Shown here piece by piece: positions 11,901 through 21,829 of a DNA stretch of 64,000 nt. Position 1 is the stretch's first letter. Each line of letters starts with the position of its first letter. Made by a program: the position numbers and the translations under genes. Source of the DNA: Entoloma clypeatum (lineage: Eukaryota; Basidiomycota; Agaricomycetes; Agaricales; Entolomataceae). Location: contig OY751488.1 of assembly GCA_963565915.1 (NCBI GenBank), forward strand, positions 1,240,001 to 1,304,000, read 5' to 3'. The notes beneath the pieces are model-generated. The model made no database searches and was not told where the DNA came from. It was given only the letters and a program-made list of their open reading frames with translations.

Positions 11901-12542
11901 GCCATGAAGCACACCCCATTCTACCTCAACTACGGTTTACATCCTTGGAAGGGAGAACTCATGTTAGAAGATACCAATCCAGCTGCCAACGACTTCTTGA
12001 AAAAACTCAAACAGGCACGAGAAGAAGCCAATGCAGCACTGAAACAAGCACAGGATCAGATGAAGAAGACAGTTGACACACGGCGAAGTCTGTCTCGGGA
12101 CTACCGCATTGGAGACAAGGTGTGGCTGGAAGGGACTAACATCAGGACCGATTGCCCCTCAAAGAAACTTGATGCACTCCAATATGGACCATTCAAAGTC
12201 CTAGAGAAGAAAGGAGCTAGCGTGTATCTTCTTGATCTTCCAAAGACTTGGAAGATGATTCACTCTGTGTTCAATGAGACCCTGTTGTCACCATATGAAA
12301 CTCCGAAGTACGCCATCCAGAAAAAGAAACCAGCCCCTGATCCGATCATCATTGAAGGACGAGAAGAGTACCATGTGTCTACAATCCTAGACTCTCAAAA
12401 GTTCCGCGGAAAGATCCAGTACCTCGTCCAGTGGGAAGGATATGGCCCAGAAGAGAACACATGGGAACCTCGAGCTAATGTTCAGAACGCTCAAGATTTG
12501 ATCCGTGATTTCCATCGGCAGAACCCGTCTCGTCCACAATAA
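8950..12542 (+). pseudogene. Gypsy B pol, copy 1 (PR-RT-RH-IN-chromodomain)
   Basis: Order: protease with EVDSGCERT (about 9095), RT with the fingers KSPYASPCFFINKKNGSKR and catalytic YMDD (about 10140), RNase H with VETGASGYAIGAVLSQ (about 10580) and EILTNHKNLEYF, integrase HHCC zinc region (SHDAPVAGHPGQYRTHEL, then CDTCQRNK), integrase core (DVVGPIPESDGKN, SDRGPQF, HPQTDGQAEQSHQE), GPF module, and a chromodomain ([20 protein letters not shown]) ending at 12540-12542. Defects: TGA at 9087-9089 (CGA in copy 2), TGA at 10122-10124 just before YMDD (shared with copy 2), and Gly in place of the first catalytic Asp of RNase H (also shared). From 10134 the frame of 802 codons is open. Confidence 0.93.
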
Positions 12543-12675
12543 AAGACGAGTTCTCAAAACCCATGGCAGTATCAACCTCATCAGTCAACCACACACCGAG
12601 TTCCCCGCTCTAGTCTTTTCCCTGCCCAATATAGCCACCCCATTCTTCTTTTATCTCTCAACCATCCTCACCGCC

Positions 12676-13047
12676 ATGTCAAACACCATCGTTACCTCCA
12701 CCTCCACCACCGACATCAACCCCGCCATCGCCGCCCTTATGAACGAAGCGCTCTCCATGAGAGACCAAATCCATGCCCTCGAAACTTCCCTCGCCGACCT
12801 CCTTCATTGCCAGATGAATATCCGACTTCATTTGTTGTCCAATCTCCCTGTCGCCCTGACTCCCGAAGAGAAACAAATTCTTGGGAACTACACCAGCACC
12901 CTCATCATCGAAAATCGACATATTCGGCTGGCCATCAAAGGCCTTGAACTCGCCGTAGCCATCAATGAGGAGTTGATATATGATTGGAGCCTCAAGGAGA
13001 GTCCAAACTGGTCCGATCCCAACAACAACGAGGGATGGGGACAGTGA
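12676..13047 (+). CDS. Extra 3' ORF of gypsy B (ORF3), copy 1
   Basis: A separate 123-aa ORF between pol and the 3' LTR, from MSNTIVTSTSTTDINPAIAA to NNEGWGQ and TGA at 13045-13047. It sits where some retroelements carry env or accessory genes. The sequence is hydrophilic, predicted mostly helical with regular Leu/Ile spacing (residues about 12-50 and 75-105), and has no signal peptide or hydrophobic membrane span, so it is not an envelope glycoprotein. Copy 2 encodes the same protein (121 aa) with about ten substitutions and a 2-residue deletion but no stop or frameshift. I recognise no family. The start is the only ATG near the beginning of the conserved frame. Confidence 0.7.
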   Translation: MSNTIVTSTSTTDINPAIAALMNEALSMRDQIHALETSLADLLHCQMNIRLHLLSNLPVALTPEEKQILGNYTSTLIIENRHIRLAIKGLELAVAINEELIYDWSLKESPNWSDPNNNEGWGQ

Positions 13048-13081
13048 CTCTGTGAGGACACAGAGCTTGGAGAGGGGAACA

Positions 13082-13482
13082 TGTTACGGACTCTACGGTA
13101 TGAGGACCACATCATATCTTTTACTTATCGCCCGACTCAGCGCCCTCTTACGAACTTACTATGTCTAATGTCTACTTCCGCAACCTTCGATTCCCAGTCT
13201 GACTCATTATATTACTTCGTCATCCCCTTTAGTATACTTCGCTCCCACACTGACTCGCTTCCCGCAGTCAGCTTACTCATTGTACATAGCCTTCCGCAGT
13301 CGCCTTACTCATGCGCACTGCCTTCCGCAGTACTGACTCATCCGCTACCGCCTATAGTCAGTACCTATATAAACCTCTTGTACTGTAGTAGATTCCTTAG
13401 ATTTAGCAATCACTTTGCTCTTCACCTTTCCACTTTCCTGCACACTCTGCCCGAACCTTGGAACGGTTTGTTAAGCATAACA
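13082..13482 (+). repeat. Gypsy B 3' LTR, copy 1
   Basis: 401 bp, same termini as the 5' LTR, with scattered mostly C/T and G/A differences. The right flank is gypsy A pol, not a duplicated target. Confidence 0.9.
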
Positions 13483-13818
13483 GGTTCAAAGGCTCCATCA
13501 GGGGTCGTAAATGCCGCTTTCCACTGGTCTCCCTCCTTGATGCGCACATTGTTGTATCCCCATCTGAGATCCATCTTGGTGAACCTTTTCTTCCCTTTCA
13601 ACTTATCAATCAACTCCGGAATTAACGGGAGCGGATAATTATTTCGAACTGTCCAGCTATTAATATATTGGTAATCCTGTACCATTCGTTTCTTTCCATC
13701 TTTTTTGGGTATAAAGAACACCGGCGAGGTTTGTGATGACTTGGTAGGTCTGATATATCCTTTATGTAATTGCTCATTCACAAACTCAGATACTTCTTTC
13801 CTTTCTTCCAGTGACAGC
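13483..13818 (-). pseudogene. Gypsy family A RT fragment
   Basis: Minus-strand RT fingers/palm of family [21 protein letters not shown] and [19 protein letters not shown]. It corresponds to about 53148-53490 of the complete element. Truncated on both sides by the gypsy B LTR and by the gypsy C LTR region. Confidence 0.88.
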
Positions 13819-13831
13819 AGTGATAAGGCCG

Positions 13832-15025
13832 TGATGTGTCTAGGCCTGAGGACTTAGTGGCGACGTTAAAGAGAGACCAGCGACCCTGGCAATGTAGGAC
13901 ATAGCGCTGGTCACCACTATGGGCTTAGCTATGATACTCGAGAGCTATGGGATCATCTCGTGAGATAGAAAAGACTATTGAGTGCCTCTCGCGATGAAGT
14001 GTGAAACAAGGAGATGGGTTATATTGGAGTTATCGATGACACTAGCACTGTCTACCATACGTCGGGGCTTGACCGGAGACATTCTCACGAGAGGTTTGGT
14101 CAACGTGTGCCGTGCTTCACGTCCAAATCGTCTGTATCGGGAATATCGAAATGACATCGGATGATACAGACCGAGATTGGGTTTGATATGTCGCGATCAA
14201 TGTGACCTTATGGTGAACTTTGATAGAGATCGAATCTGATGGGTGGCTTACTGAGGCAACCCTTAATTGATGCAGTTGATACCTCACAGTAACTAGTCGG
14301 CATCGTCCCAGGTACATCGCAAAACCAAGATATTGAAATAGTGGCCTCTCCAGTGTGGCAGAGGTTCGGATATGGAAAAGGGGCATATCTGTGGCATTGT
14401 CTACCATATGGGCGCATCGAAACGACTTTAGCGAAGGTCATTTGACTGGATACCATTTATCGATACCACATGCAACCTTTTTCTATATTTATTGCTGCTC
14501 ATGTATAAAATCTCGTAGTTTTGTTGTAGATAGGTTAGGTTAGATTGTGCCCCAGAATTGATAGCATTTGTCTTGTGCATCTGTCGTCGTTCGCAAGTAT
14601 CATTGAAACCTCGAGATCATTTGGTTTGCATCGGAAGTCAGTCGCGATTGTGTTTTGTGTGTTCAAGAACTTGTCAATTGTCAAATTGTGTTATCTATCG
14701 GTCATATTGGTCATTGTCATGTTCGTATTCAGTCGAGATCATGTTCACGAAGTCTTGTTGGTTCGGAAATCACAAACCTCGGTTCATTATCTATTGAGAA
14801 CTATCTCTAAGTCTTGTTCGAGACTTATCGAGCCATCACTAAACGAGTTATTCAATTGTTGTTTGGAAGAGTCGCATCCTGAGTGATCCCACTCATCACC
14901 CCAAACTATATTGATTGAGAAGTACGCATCATGAGACTTGTTTGGTCTTCGTTGTTGTGTTTGGTGTTTGTGTGTGTGATAGAGATATCGCTTGTGCTCA
15001 TCCCCAGACTCACTTCCTTCATTTC
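13832..15025 (+). repeat. Gypsy family C 5' LTR (about 1.2 kb)
   Basis: No coding capacity. The region begins TGATGTGTCTAGGCCTGAGG and runs to a CA just before TGGAGCCCACCGCGAGGGG (15029-15047), which has the look of a tRNA-type primer binding site. The gag frame follows about 90 bp later. The boundaries are inferred from the start and end dinucleotides and the PBS; no second LTR is present in the window to confirm them. Confidence 0.55.
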
Positions 15026-15117
15026 ATCTGGAGCCCACCGCGAGGGGTGGTTCTAAAATAACAAATTTACTCAGTATCGGCTCGATACAGTTCCTCTCAA
15101 GGAATTTAGTTATAAAC

Positions 15118-16133
15118 ATGTTAAAGCAAACTCGTGGAAGCCTCCAGTTCATAAAAGAGGTTTCGCGAGCATCTTCAAAAGCAACAAATTCACAATCTAT
15201 TGAAACGGCTCGTGAGCGTGTGACCCATAGTCTATTGAAAGCAGGAGCAGAACTAGTAGGACCTCTCGAAGAGCCCATAAAGCATACTCGAAAGAGAACA
15301 CTAGAAAACCTTGAATCAGAAAGGCTACTAGCATTGCGAGAGCATTCAGTATCCATTGTGCAACCAATAGAAACTCAAAATCAAAATCTTAACAGTCAAT
15401 TGTTGACATATACAATGGCTACAAATACACAGAATGTTGCAGCAACTGCACCAAGGAATGGTTCGAGAATGCCGTGTCGAAGTGAATGAGGAGTGCCGAG
15501 ATTTGATAAAGATAAGGCCTCCGAGCTTTTAAGATATATCAATGAAGTCGAAATCTGCTTTGACCACGCAGGTATAACCGATACCGTGGAAAAGAAGAAG
15601 TTAATCGGAGGCTATGCAGATAGTGTCTCTGAAGAAGAATGGACAACCCTCGATTCCTATGCTACAGGAACATGGGAGGAGTATAAGAAACAGTTAATAA
15701 ACAACTACCCAGTGGTAGCGAGTGGACGCGACGGTACCTTGGCCAGATTATTGAGTATCTGCAAGGAGCACAGTCATCTTGGATTAGGCAATCTAGATGA
15801 AATTATGTCCCTGAAACATAGTTTCAAAGCTGAAGCTAAGAAACTGACTGGTGCGAATGGTTGTATCTCCAATCGTGAGCTTGTGGGGAGGTTCTTGAGT
15901 TGTTTAAACAACGACTTCGCAGAAGCGGTCAAGTTGAGATTGTCCATGATGGACACCGCAGCCACAGCAAATAATGCCGCGGCACCAGCGGTAAGACATC
16001 AGGATAATCTTGTAGACTTGAGTGACGTGATAGAAATTGTTGAGAAAATGGCGAGGCACCATAACGGTTTCACCGCTTCCAATAATTATACGTCGCGAGC
16101 CGCTCCCTCCAATGTCGCAATTCCTATGTCCAA
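15118..16133 (+). pseudogene. Gypsy C gag
   Basis: A frame of about 340 codons beginning at the ATG at 15118, broken by one TGA (15487-15489, in RSE-stop-GVPRF). The part after the stop, starting VPRFDKDKASELLRYINEVE and continuing through YADSVSEEEWTTLDSYATGT, matches a gag type I know from agaricomycete gypsy elements. The stop most likely replaces CGA (Arg). It is interrupted at 16134 by an inserted repeat, after which the zinc knuckle and protease regions are missing altogether. Confidence 0.75.
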
Positions 16134-16325
16134 TAGTGTTTCAAGGTTCAGTCCAATAGGACTGGAACCAGACCAGACTGAACCGAAAATGAACCGAAAT
16201 AGACCAAGACCGCGGTCTTGGTCTATGCTAAAATGGGAAGGGCCTGGTCTTCGGTCTCGACCAAGAAAATTTTTGTTGAAGACCGGTAAAAGACCGGTTG
16301 AAACCGGTCTTTTTGGGTACTAGTA
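16134..16325. mobile_element. hAT-like MITE relative (left end and interior only)
   Basis: Starts TAGTGTTTCAAGGTTCAGTC, similar to the 5' TIR of the MITE at 123, and is followed by dense ACCAGAC/GACCGGT/GGTCTTGG inverted motifs. A matching right TIR is not visible, so it is truncated or continues into the adjacent minisatellite. Confidence 0.6.
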
Positions 16326-16344
16326 CAAGGTGTCTACATGTATT

Positions 16345-16866
16345 TATGTGGCTGTCGGCCGTTGGGCGATAAAGGGGGATGCATTGTGGCAGTTGGGCAC
16401 GGGACACCGTTGGGCGTGAAGGGAGGCCATTGGGCGTGAGTCGACAAGGCCATTGAGAGGGGGCCATTGGGCGCGTGGACGCTGTTGGGCAGAGGAGGGG
16501 CCGTTAGGTGCGAGTCGACGCCGTTGGGCATGTGGAGTGGCATTGGGGGTGAGTCGACGCTGTGGGGCGCGACAGGGGGCTGTTGGGCGTGAGTAGAGGC
16601 CGTTGGGTGTGGGTGGAGGCCATTGGGGGCGAAGGGATGCCATTGGGCATGAGAGGGGTCATTGGGCGCGGGTGGAGTTGGGCGTGAAAGGACGCCGTTG
16701 GGCGCTAGAGGGGGCCATTGGGCACAGGAGGGACCGTTAGGGGCGAGTCGAGGCCGTTGGGCATGGGTGGAGGCTGTTGGGGGCAAAGGGACGCCGTTGG
16801 GCGTGAAAGGAAGCCGTTGGGCACAAAAGGACGCTGTTGGGCACTAGAGGGGGCCGTTGGGCGGAG
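16345..16866. repeat. TTGGGC minisatellite, locus 1
   Basis: About 25 degenerate tandem units of 19-21 bp, consensus near GCCGTTGGGCGTGAGTCGAG. Frames through it encode repeated APNG or GxWA peptides on both strands, which I regard as by-products. It lies inside gypsy C, between gag and pol. Confidence 0.85.
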
Positions 16867-16867
16867 C

Positions 16868-19106
16868 ACATAGACAGTATACACGACCATGATTTTCTCT
16901 GGAAAGAAGAAATGAAACTAGTACATCATTTATTGAGTGAACAGAATCAAGCATTTGCATGGGATGATTCGGAGCGTGGTAGCTTTCGCGAGGATTTCTT
17001 TCCTCCGGTACAGATACCCATGGTACCGCACACTCTGTGGGTACTAAGAAATATTCCTATTCCACCTGGGATACATGATGAAGTGTGTAAGATAATAAGG
17101 ACGAAGATGGCCGTGGGCGTGTATGAACCGTCAAATTCCTCATACAGATCCCGGTGGTTCTGTATATTGAGAAAGGATGGCAAGAGTCTCCGTATCGTCC
17201 ACAGTTTAGAACCGTTGAACCAAGTCACTATAGCACATTCGGGCCTTTCCCCGGCAATGGAGGAATTAGCCAACCATTTTGCGGGATGTGCTTGTGGTGG
17301 AATGTTCGATCTCTATGTGGGATATGACGAGCGAAAGTTAGCGGTCCAGTCTCGCGACTTGACTACATTTCAGACGCCATTCGGTGCTCAAAGATTGGTT
17401 ACTTTACCAATGGGTTGGACAAATTCAGTACCGATCTTTCACGATGATGTTACACATATATTGCAGGACGAAATACCAGATGTTACTATTCCCTACATCG
17501 ACAATGTGGCGGTTCGCGGCCCATCTACGCAATACGAGTTGCCTGATGGCAGATATGAAACTATAGAAGAAAATCCAGGCATTAGGCGATTTGTATGGGA
17601 ACATGTACAGAATGTGAATAGAGTGTTACAGAGAATGTGGTATAGTGGAGGAATGTTCTCTGGGTATAAGTTGCTAGTATGCGCGAGCGAGATAGTGGTA
17701 GTTGTCCATCATTGCACGTACGAAGGATGGAGACCTGAGACAGATAGGTTCAGAGTTATAAGCCGCTGGGGACCTTGCAAAGATATACATGATGTGCGGT
17801 CATTCCTTGGAATGGCTGGCACTTCTCGAAACTTTATTAGAGACTTCATGAAGAAGACGGAACCTCTAGTCAAGTTGACGCGAAGTCGTGAACTCTTTGT
17901 CTGGGGATCTGAACAGGAGGAGGCCATGCAAGACATAAAGGATGCTTTAGCGGCGTCCCCCGCGATCAAGCCAATAGATTATCATGGTGGAGGTGCGGTG
18001 GTCCTTTGCGTAGACTCCTCGTGGCAGGCAGTTGGCTTCTATATCTGTCAAGAGGATGAGGGTGATTCTAAGAAGAGGACATACACGAAGTTTGCATTGA
18101 TAACACTAAACGAGCGTGAGGCGAGATATTCGCAACCAAAGCGAGAATTGTATGGTTTATTTTGCGCATTGAAGGAAGCGAAGTTTTGGCTCTTGGGCTG
18201 TCGGAACCTGGTTATAGAGACCAGTGCAAAGTATATCAAGGGGATGCTCAATAATCCTGGTCTTGGACCGAACGTTGCTATAAATTGGTGGATTGATTAC
18301 ATTTTGATGTTCCACTTCACACTAAGGCATGTGCCAGGCAAGACCTTCGCACCTGATGGTCTATCGAGGCAAGAAGCGCAACCGGGGGATGAAACCTACC
18401 ATATCGAGGAGGACTGGGTGGATGAACCAGATGGACCCCCACGGTACGAGTATCCCGATAAGGAAAATGGTATCCCTAATGCGGAAAAGAATGACCTGTT
18501 AGAGTTTGACAAGTTTAAAACAAAGATAGACACATGTGGTGGTTATTTTCTTTGGGCTACATCGGTTAAAGACTTCCAGGGAGAGCTTGCTGACGCTCGC
18601 GAGAGATCAAATATTGAACGATTATATCTTGAGCGAGTGTGTAAGGCCGGGCTGCTCTCGCAATCTGTGGGGAACCAGTGTTGTCCAACGACTCTTTGAA
18701 ATGGGAGGAATCAATGTGAGAACCTTATGATGAAGATCATCGCACGATGACCACGAAGTTGCAGGATGACTGCATTCCTGACATCAAGATTTGGCTCGAG
18801 GATCCTTTTGTGAGACCAAACGGCCTGAATGACCAACAGTATAAACAGTTCGTGCAGTGGGCGAGACAATTCTTTGTTGCTGATGATGGCCGGCTCTATA
18901 GAAGAGGTAGCAAGGGAAAGCACAAACTAGTGGTCGAAAAGGGGCATCGCATGTACATGATGAGGGCGTTCCATGATAGCCTTGCACACTGCGGCTTCTA
19001 TGCAACAAAAGAGCTTATTGCGCAAAGATTCTGGTGGCCGGAATATGAACGCGATGTTTGCCTATATGTCCAGACTTGTCATATATGTCACGCCTCTAAA
19101 TCTCCG
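16868..19106 (+). pseudogene. Gypsy C pol (RT, RNase H, integrase N-terminus)
   Basis: RT: RWFCILRKDGKSLRIVHSLE, FDLYVGYDERKLAV, TPFGAQRLVTLPMGWTNS, and the catalytic site YIDN (about 17493) where YIDD is required. RNase H: VLCVDSSWQAVGFYI and a C-terminal LRHVPGKTFAPDGLSR. The frame stops at 18697-18699; the integrase zinc domain resumes in another frame (GFYATKELIAQRFWWPEY, then CHICHASK) and ends abruptly at about 19106. Catalytic Asp loss, frameshift and truncation make it dead. Confidence 0.88.
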
Positions 19107-20242
19107 TCATGCACATATTTCCAACGAGTACCTCAAGGACGCACAACTCACGGACCATGTTTTTGTAGCTAGGAATGGCCTACAGGCATTCCATGACAAG
19201 AACAAGTCTTGGAGACTCCTGCCCATGTTCTTCACCCTCAAGGACATGGTCGCGTACATACAATACCTGTGTCAAGGACCTACATCCACTGAGGAGACCA
19301 TGCCTCCACCTGCAAGTGAGCCTCTGGCCAACAGCAATAAACCCGAAGTGAGTCGACACGAGAGCTGGAGTCCGTCCCCCGCACTAATTGAATGGCTCGA
19401 CCAGGTCAAGGTAACTGATCCCGACGCTGATCTCAATCTCGATGTCTCTAATATCCTGGATGCAAACAGCCTGTCCATCGCCATGGAACCTGAACTAACC
19501 CAGTTGGGGACAGCGACGACAGCGACGGAAATGCCGAGCGCCCCATTGAACCTCATAAGCAATCGTGAGATGATGAATCTGATCATGAGGTCTGTCATTG
19601 TTCTTATACTACCTTCCAACTTCCAATGGTATTGAAGCCGCTTCTCGCTACTGTGCAAGAAGATGGACGTGACCCTCCATCCCATAACTGCAGACGATGG
19701 GTCTGCCAAGAAGTCCGTTACAGCTCCTTTGATGGAGAAATCATTGTCCGGCATGGTACGTCGACATACTGCCCCCGACAATCTCTTCTAATTTTCCCCA
19801 TATCACAGAAAGGGTCTGGGTCGAAGGGCAAATCGGCCCCAGGTCCCAAATCCAACAAGAAACCGCGGCTGGAGACCAAGGAAGCCCCGTTCAAGGACAC
19901 AGCGCCAATGGGACCAGCACAAGTGGAGCAGCAAGGTAATTTCCACAAAGAAGGTACCGTACTAAACGTCTCCGCCTTCTTCATCCATCATTAATATGTC
20001 ACCCTGCAGCTGCTTGCTTCATGATGGACAATCCCCTCGCAAACAAGATCCTCTCGGAGACTGGGTTGATCCTGGAGACGCCCCTGACTCACACCGAGAA
20101 GTCCCTTCATGACACCGAGGCCCTCGTCCGATCCCAATTTCTTACTACAATTTCTTCTCTTGATTACAACTTAAAGTATGCACAATACCTTAAGCAGCGA
20201 CACAACCTTCTCCTTTCCGAATTGAAGGAGCAGTATGAGTAG
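19107..20242 (+). pseudogene. 3' part of an unrecognised intron-bearing gene
   Basis: Immediately after the gypsy C integrase, the frame continues as unrelated sequence (HISNEYLKDAQLTDHVFVAR and on to about 19590). Two clean spliceosomal introns follow: GTACGT to CACAG (19756-19808) and GTAATT to CTGCAG (19936 to about 20009). Splicing joins SLSGM to KGSGSKGKSAPGP and VEQQ to a final exon ending KQRHNLLLSELKEQYE at 20242. Another intron near 19590-19660 is likely. The introns show this is genomic gene sequence rather than a retrocopy. The 5' part is absent, replaced by gypsy C. I recognise no domain. Confidence 0.45.
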
Positions 20243-20436
20243 ACTTCCCTTCACCTTTCCTGCTGCAGCAAAAGCCACATGTCTCCTTGTAGAGGTTTTT
20301 ACTGTATAGTTCTTAGTACAGGTCTTCCTCTGCTGGCACATAGGTGTTTGATATGATTGCTAAGTCATTCCAACATGGCCCTAGGCCTCGCGGGATTATA
20401 CCAGTGGTGATTTCAGAGTAAGTCCCGCAAGCCCGG
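20243..20436. other. Junction segment with no gene
   Basis: About 190 bp between two converging remnants. Probably the 3' untranslated part of the gypsy C fragment on the minus strand; nothing else is visible. Confidence 0.4.
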
Positions 20437-20858
20437 TCATTCATCATCTGAGCTGGAATCCTCGTCCGAGACTGCCCCCGCGTCATCCACAGTAGCCTCG
20501 TGAGGCATATCCTCAAGCCTGTCATTCTTATCTAAGTCCAGCCTTGTTCCGTCGAACCACAGGTCCTCACTGCTGTCCTTAGCAGCCCCAGTTGAATTTT
20601 TCAATCCTTCCAATGTCGCTTTTGTAATATCAATAAAGTCTAACACCCCTTTAGGGACTGCAATGGCACGTCTTGCATGGTAGGGAACAAGTCTGAATGC
20701 TGCAACCTTCTCATACCATACCGACCCATCCAGTTCCGCGATGATGTATGCTCCACCTTTATTCCTCGCGACGACGACCATAAGACCGAAGTACCTGGGC
20801 TTCATTTTCTTGTCGAGACTATTTTCAACCGCTGTATTGCATACTAACACTAGATCTC
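20437..20858 (-). pseudogene. Gypsy family C-like pol 3' end (integrase C-terminal domain)
   Basis: The minus-strand translation HNRDLVLVCNTAVENSLDKK, then PRYFGLMVVVARNKGGAYII, then AAFRLVPYHARRAI is the characteristic integrase C-terminus of agaricomycete gypsy elements, followed by an acidic tail (DEDSSSDDE) and a stop at 20437. Its 5' side is cut by the gypsy B LTR at 20859. Orientation is opposite to the gypsy C copy at 13.8-19.1 kb, so it is not simply that element's missing end. Confidence 0.75.
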
Positions 20859-21260
20859 TGTTATGCTTAACAAACCGTTCCAAGGTTCGGGCAGAGTATG
20901 CAGGAAAGTGGAAAGGCGAAGAGCAAAGTGATTGCTAAATCTAAGGAATCTACTATAGTACAAGAGGTTTATATAGGTACTGACTATAGGTGGTAGCGGA
21001 TGAGTCAGTACTGCGGAAGGCAGTGTGCATGAGTAAGGCGACTGCGGAAGGCTATGTACAGTGAGTAAGCTGACTGCGGAAAGCGAGTCAGCGCGGGAGC
21101 GAAGTATACCAAAGGGGATGATGAAGTAATGTAATGAGTCAGACTGGAAATCGAAGGTTGCAAAAGTAGACATTAGACATAGTGAGTTTGTAAGAGGGCG
21201 CCGAGTCGGGCCGATAAGTAAAAGATATGACGTGGTCCTCATACCGTAGAGTCCGTAACA
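20859..21260 (-). repeat. Gypsy B 3' LTR, copy 2
   Basis: 402 bp with the TGTTACGG and GCATAACA-type termini of the family. Confidence 0.9.
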
Positions 21261-21294
21261 TGTTCCCCTCTCCAAGCTCTGTGTCCTCACAGAG

Positions 21295-21660
21295 TCACTG
21301 TCCCCATCCCTCGTTGTTGCCGGGATCGGACCAGTTCGGACTTTCTTTGAGGCTCCAATCATATATCAACTCCTCGTTGATGGCTACAGCGAGTTCAAGG
21401 CCTTTGATGGCCAGCCGAATGCGTCGATTTTCGATGACGAGGGTGCTGGTGTAATTCCCGAGGATTTGTTTCTCTTCGGGAGTCGGGGCGACGGGGAGAT
21501 TGGACAATGAATGAAGTCGAATATTCATCTGGCGATGAAGGAGATCGGGGAGGGAAGTTTCAAGGGCATGGATTTGGTCTCTCATGGACACCGCTTCGTT
21601 CATAAGGGCGGCGATGGCGGGGTTGATGTCGGTGGTGGAGGTGACAGTGGTGTTGGACAT
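21295..21660 (-). CDS. Extra 3' ORF of gypsy B (ORF3), copy 2
   Basis: 121 aa, ATG at 21660, stop at 21295. It is colinear with the ORF at 12676-13047 and keeps the blocks PAIAALMNEA, MRDQIHALETSL, TPEEKQILGNYTST, IRLAIKGLELAVAINEEL and YDWSLKESPNWSD. It is still open although pol next to it has at least six stops, which argues for a real protein retained until recently. Confidence 0.7.
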   Translation of the reverse strand: MSNTTVTSTTDINPAIAALMNEAVSMRDQIHALETSLPDLLHRQMNIRLHSLSNLPVAPTPEEKQILGNYTSTLVIENRRIRLAIKGLELAVAINEELIYDWSLKESPNWSDPGNNEGWGQ

Positions 21661-21829
21661 GGCGGTGAGGATGGTTGAGAAATAGAAGAAGAAGGGGGAG
21701 GCTATATTGGGCAGGGAGAAGACTAGAGCGGGAAACTCGGTGTGTGGTTGACTGATGAGGTCGATACTGCCATGGGTTTTGAGAACTCGTCTTTTATCGT
21801 GGACGAGACGGGTTCTGCCGATGGAAATC

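Larger units (their letters stand above)
6838..13482 (+). mobile_element. Complete Ty3/gypsy family B element (chromovirus), copy 1
   Basis: Two near-identical LTRs (6838-7239 and 13082-13482) bracket gag, pol and an extra 3' ORF in sense orientation. pol order is protease, RT, RNase H, integrase, chromodomain, which defines Ty3/gypsy chromoviruses. The 5-bp flanks (TACAC on the left, GGTTC on the right) do not match, so the element either recombined with another copy or one flank was replaced; the left flank is the foldback and the right flank is a gypsy A fragment. Coding capacity is broken by several stops. Confidence 0.93.

Noticed and set aside
12505..12675. N-terminal extension of the gypsy B extra ORF upstream of the ATG at 12676
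   Set aside because: It overlaps the chromodomain end of pol in another frame; conservation between copies in that frame follows from pol, so the ATG at 12676 is preferred.
14520..14545. GGTTAGGTTAG resembling telomeric repeats
   Set aside because: Only two units, inside a retrotransposon LTR.
16345..16866. CRISPR-like appearance of regularly spaced repeats
   Set aside because: Units are contiguous, degenerate and without unique spacers; the organism is a eukaryote.
16334..16890. Pro/Asn-rich proteins with APNG repeats, and Gly/Trp repeats on the other strand
   Set aside because: They are translations of the TTGGGC minisatellite; several frames on both strands are open equally.
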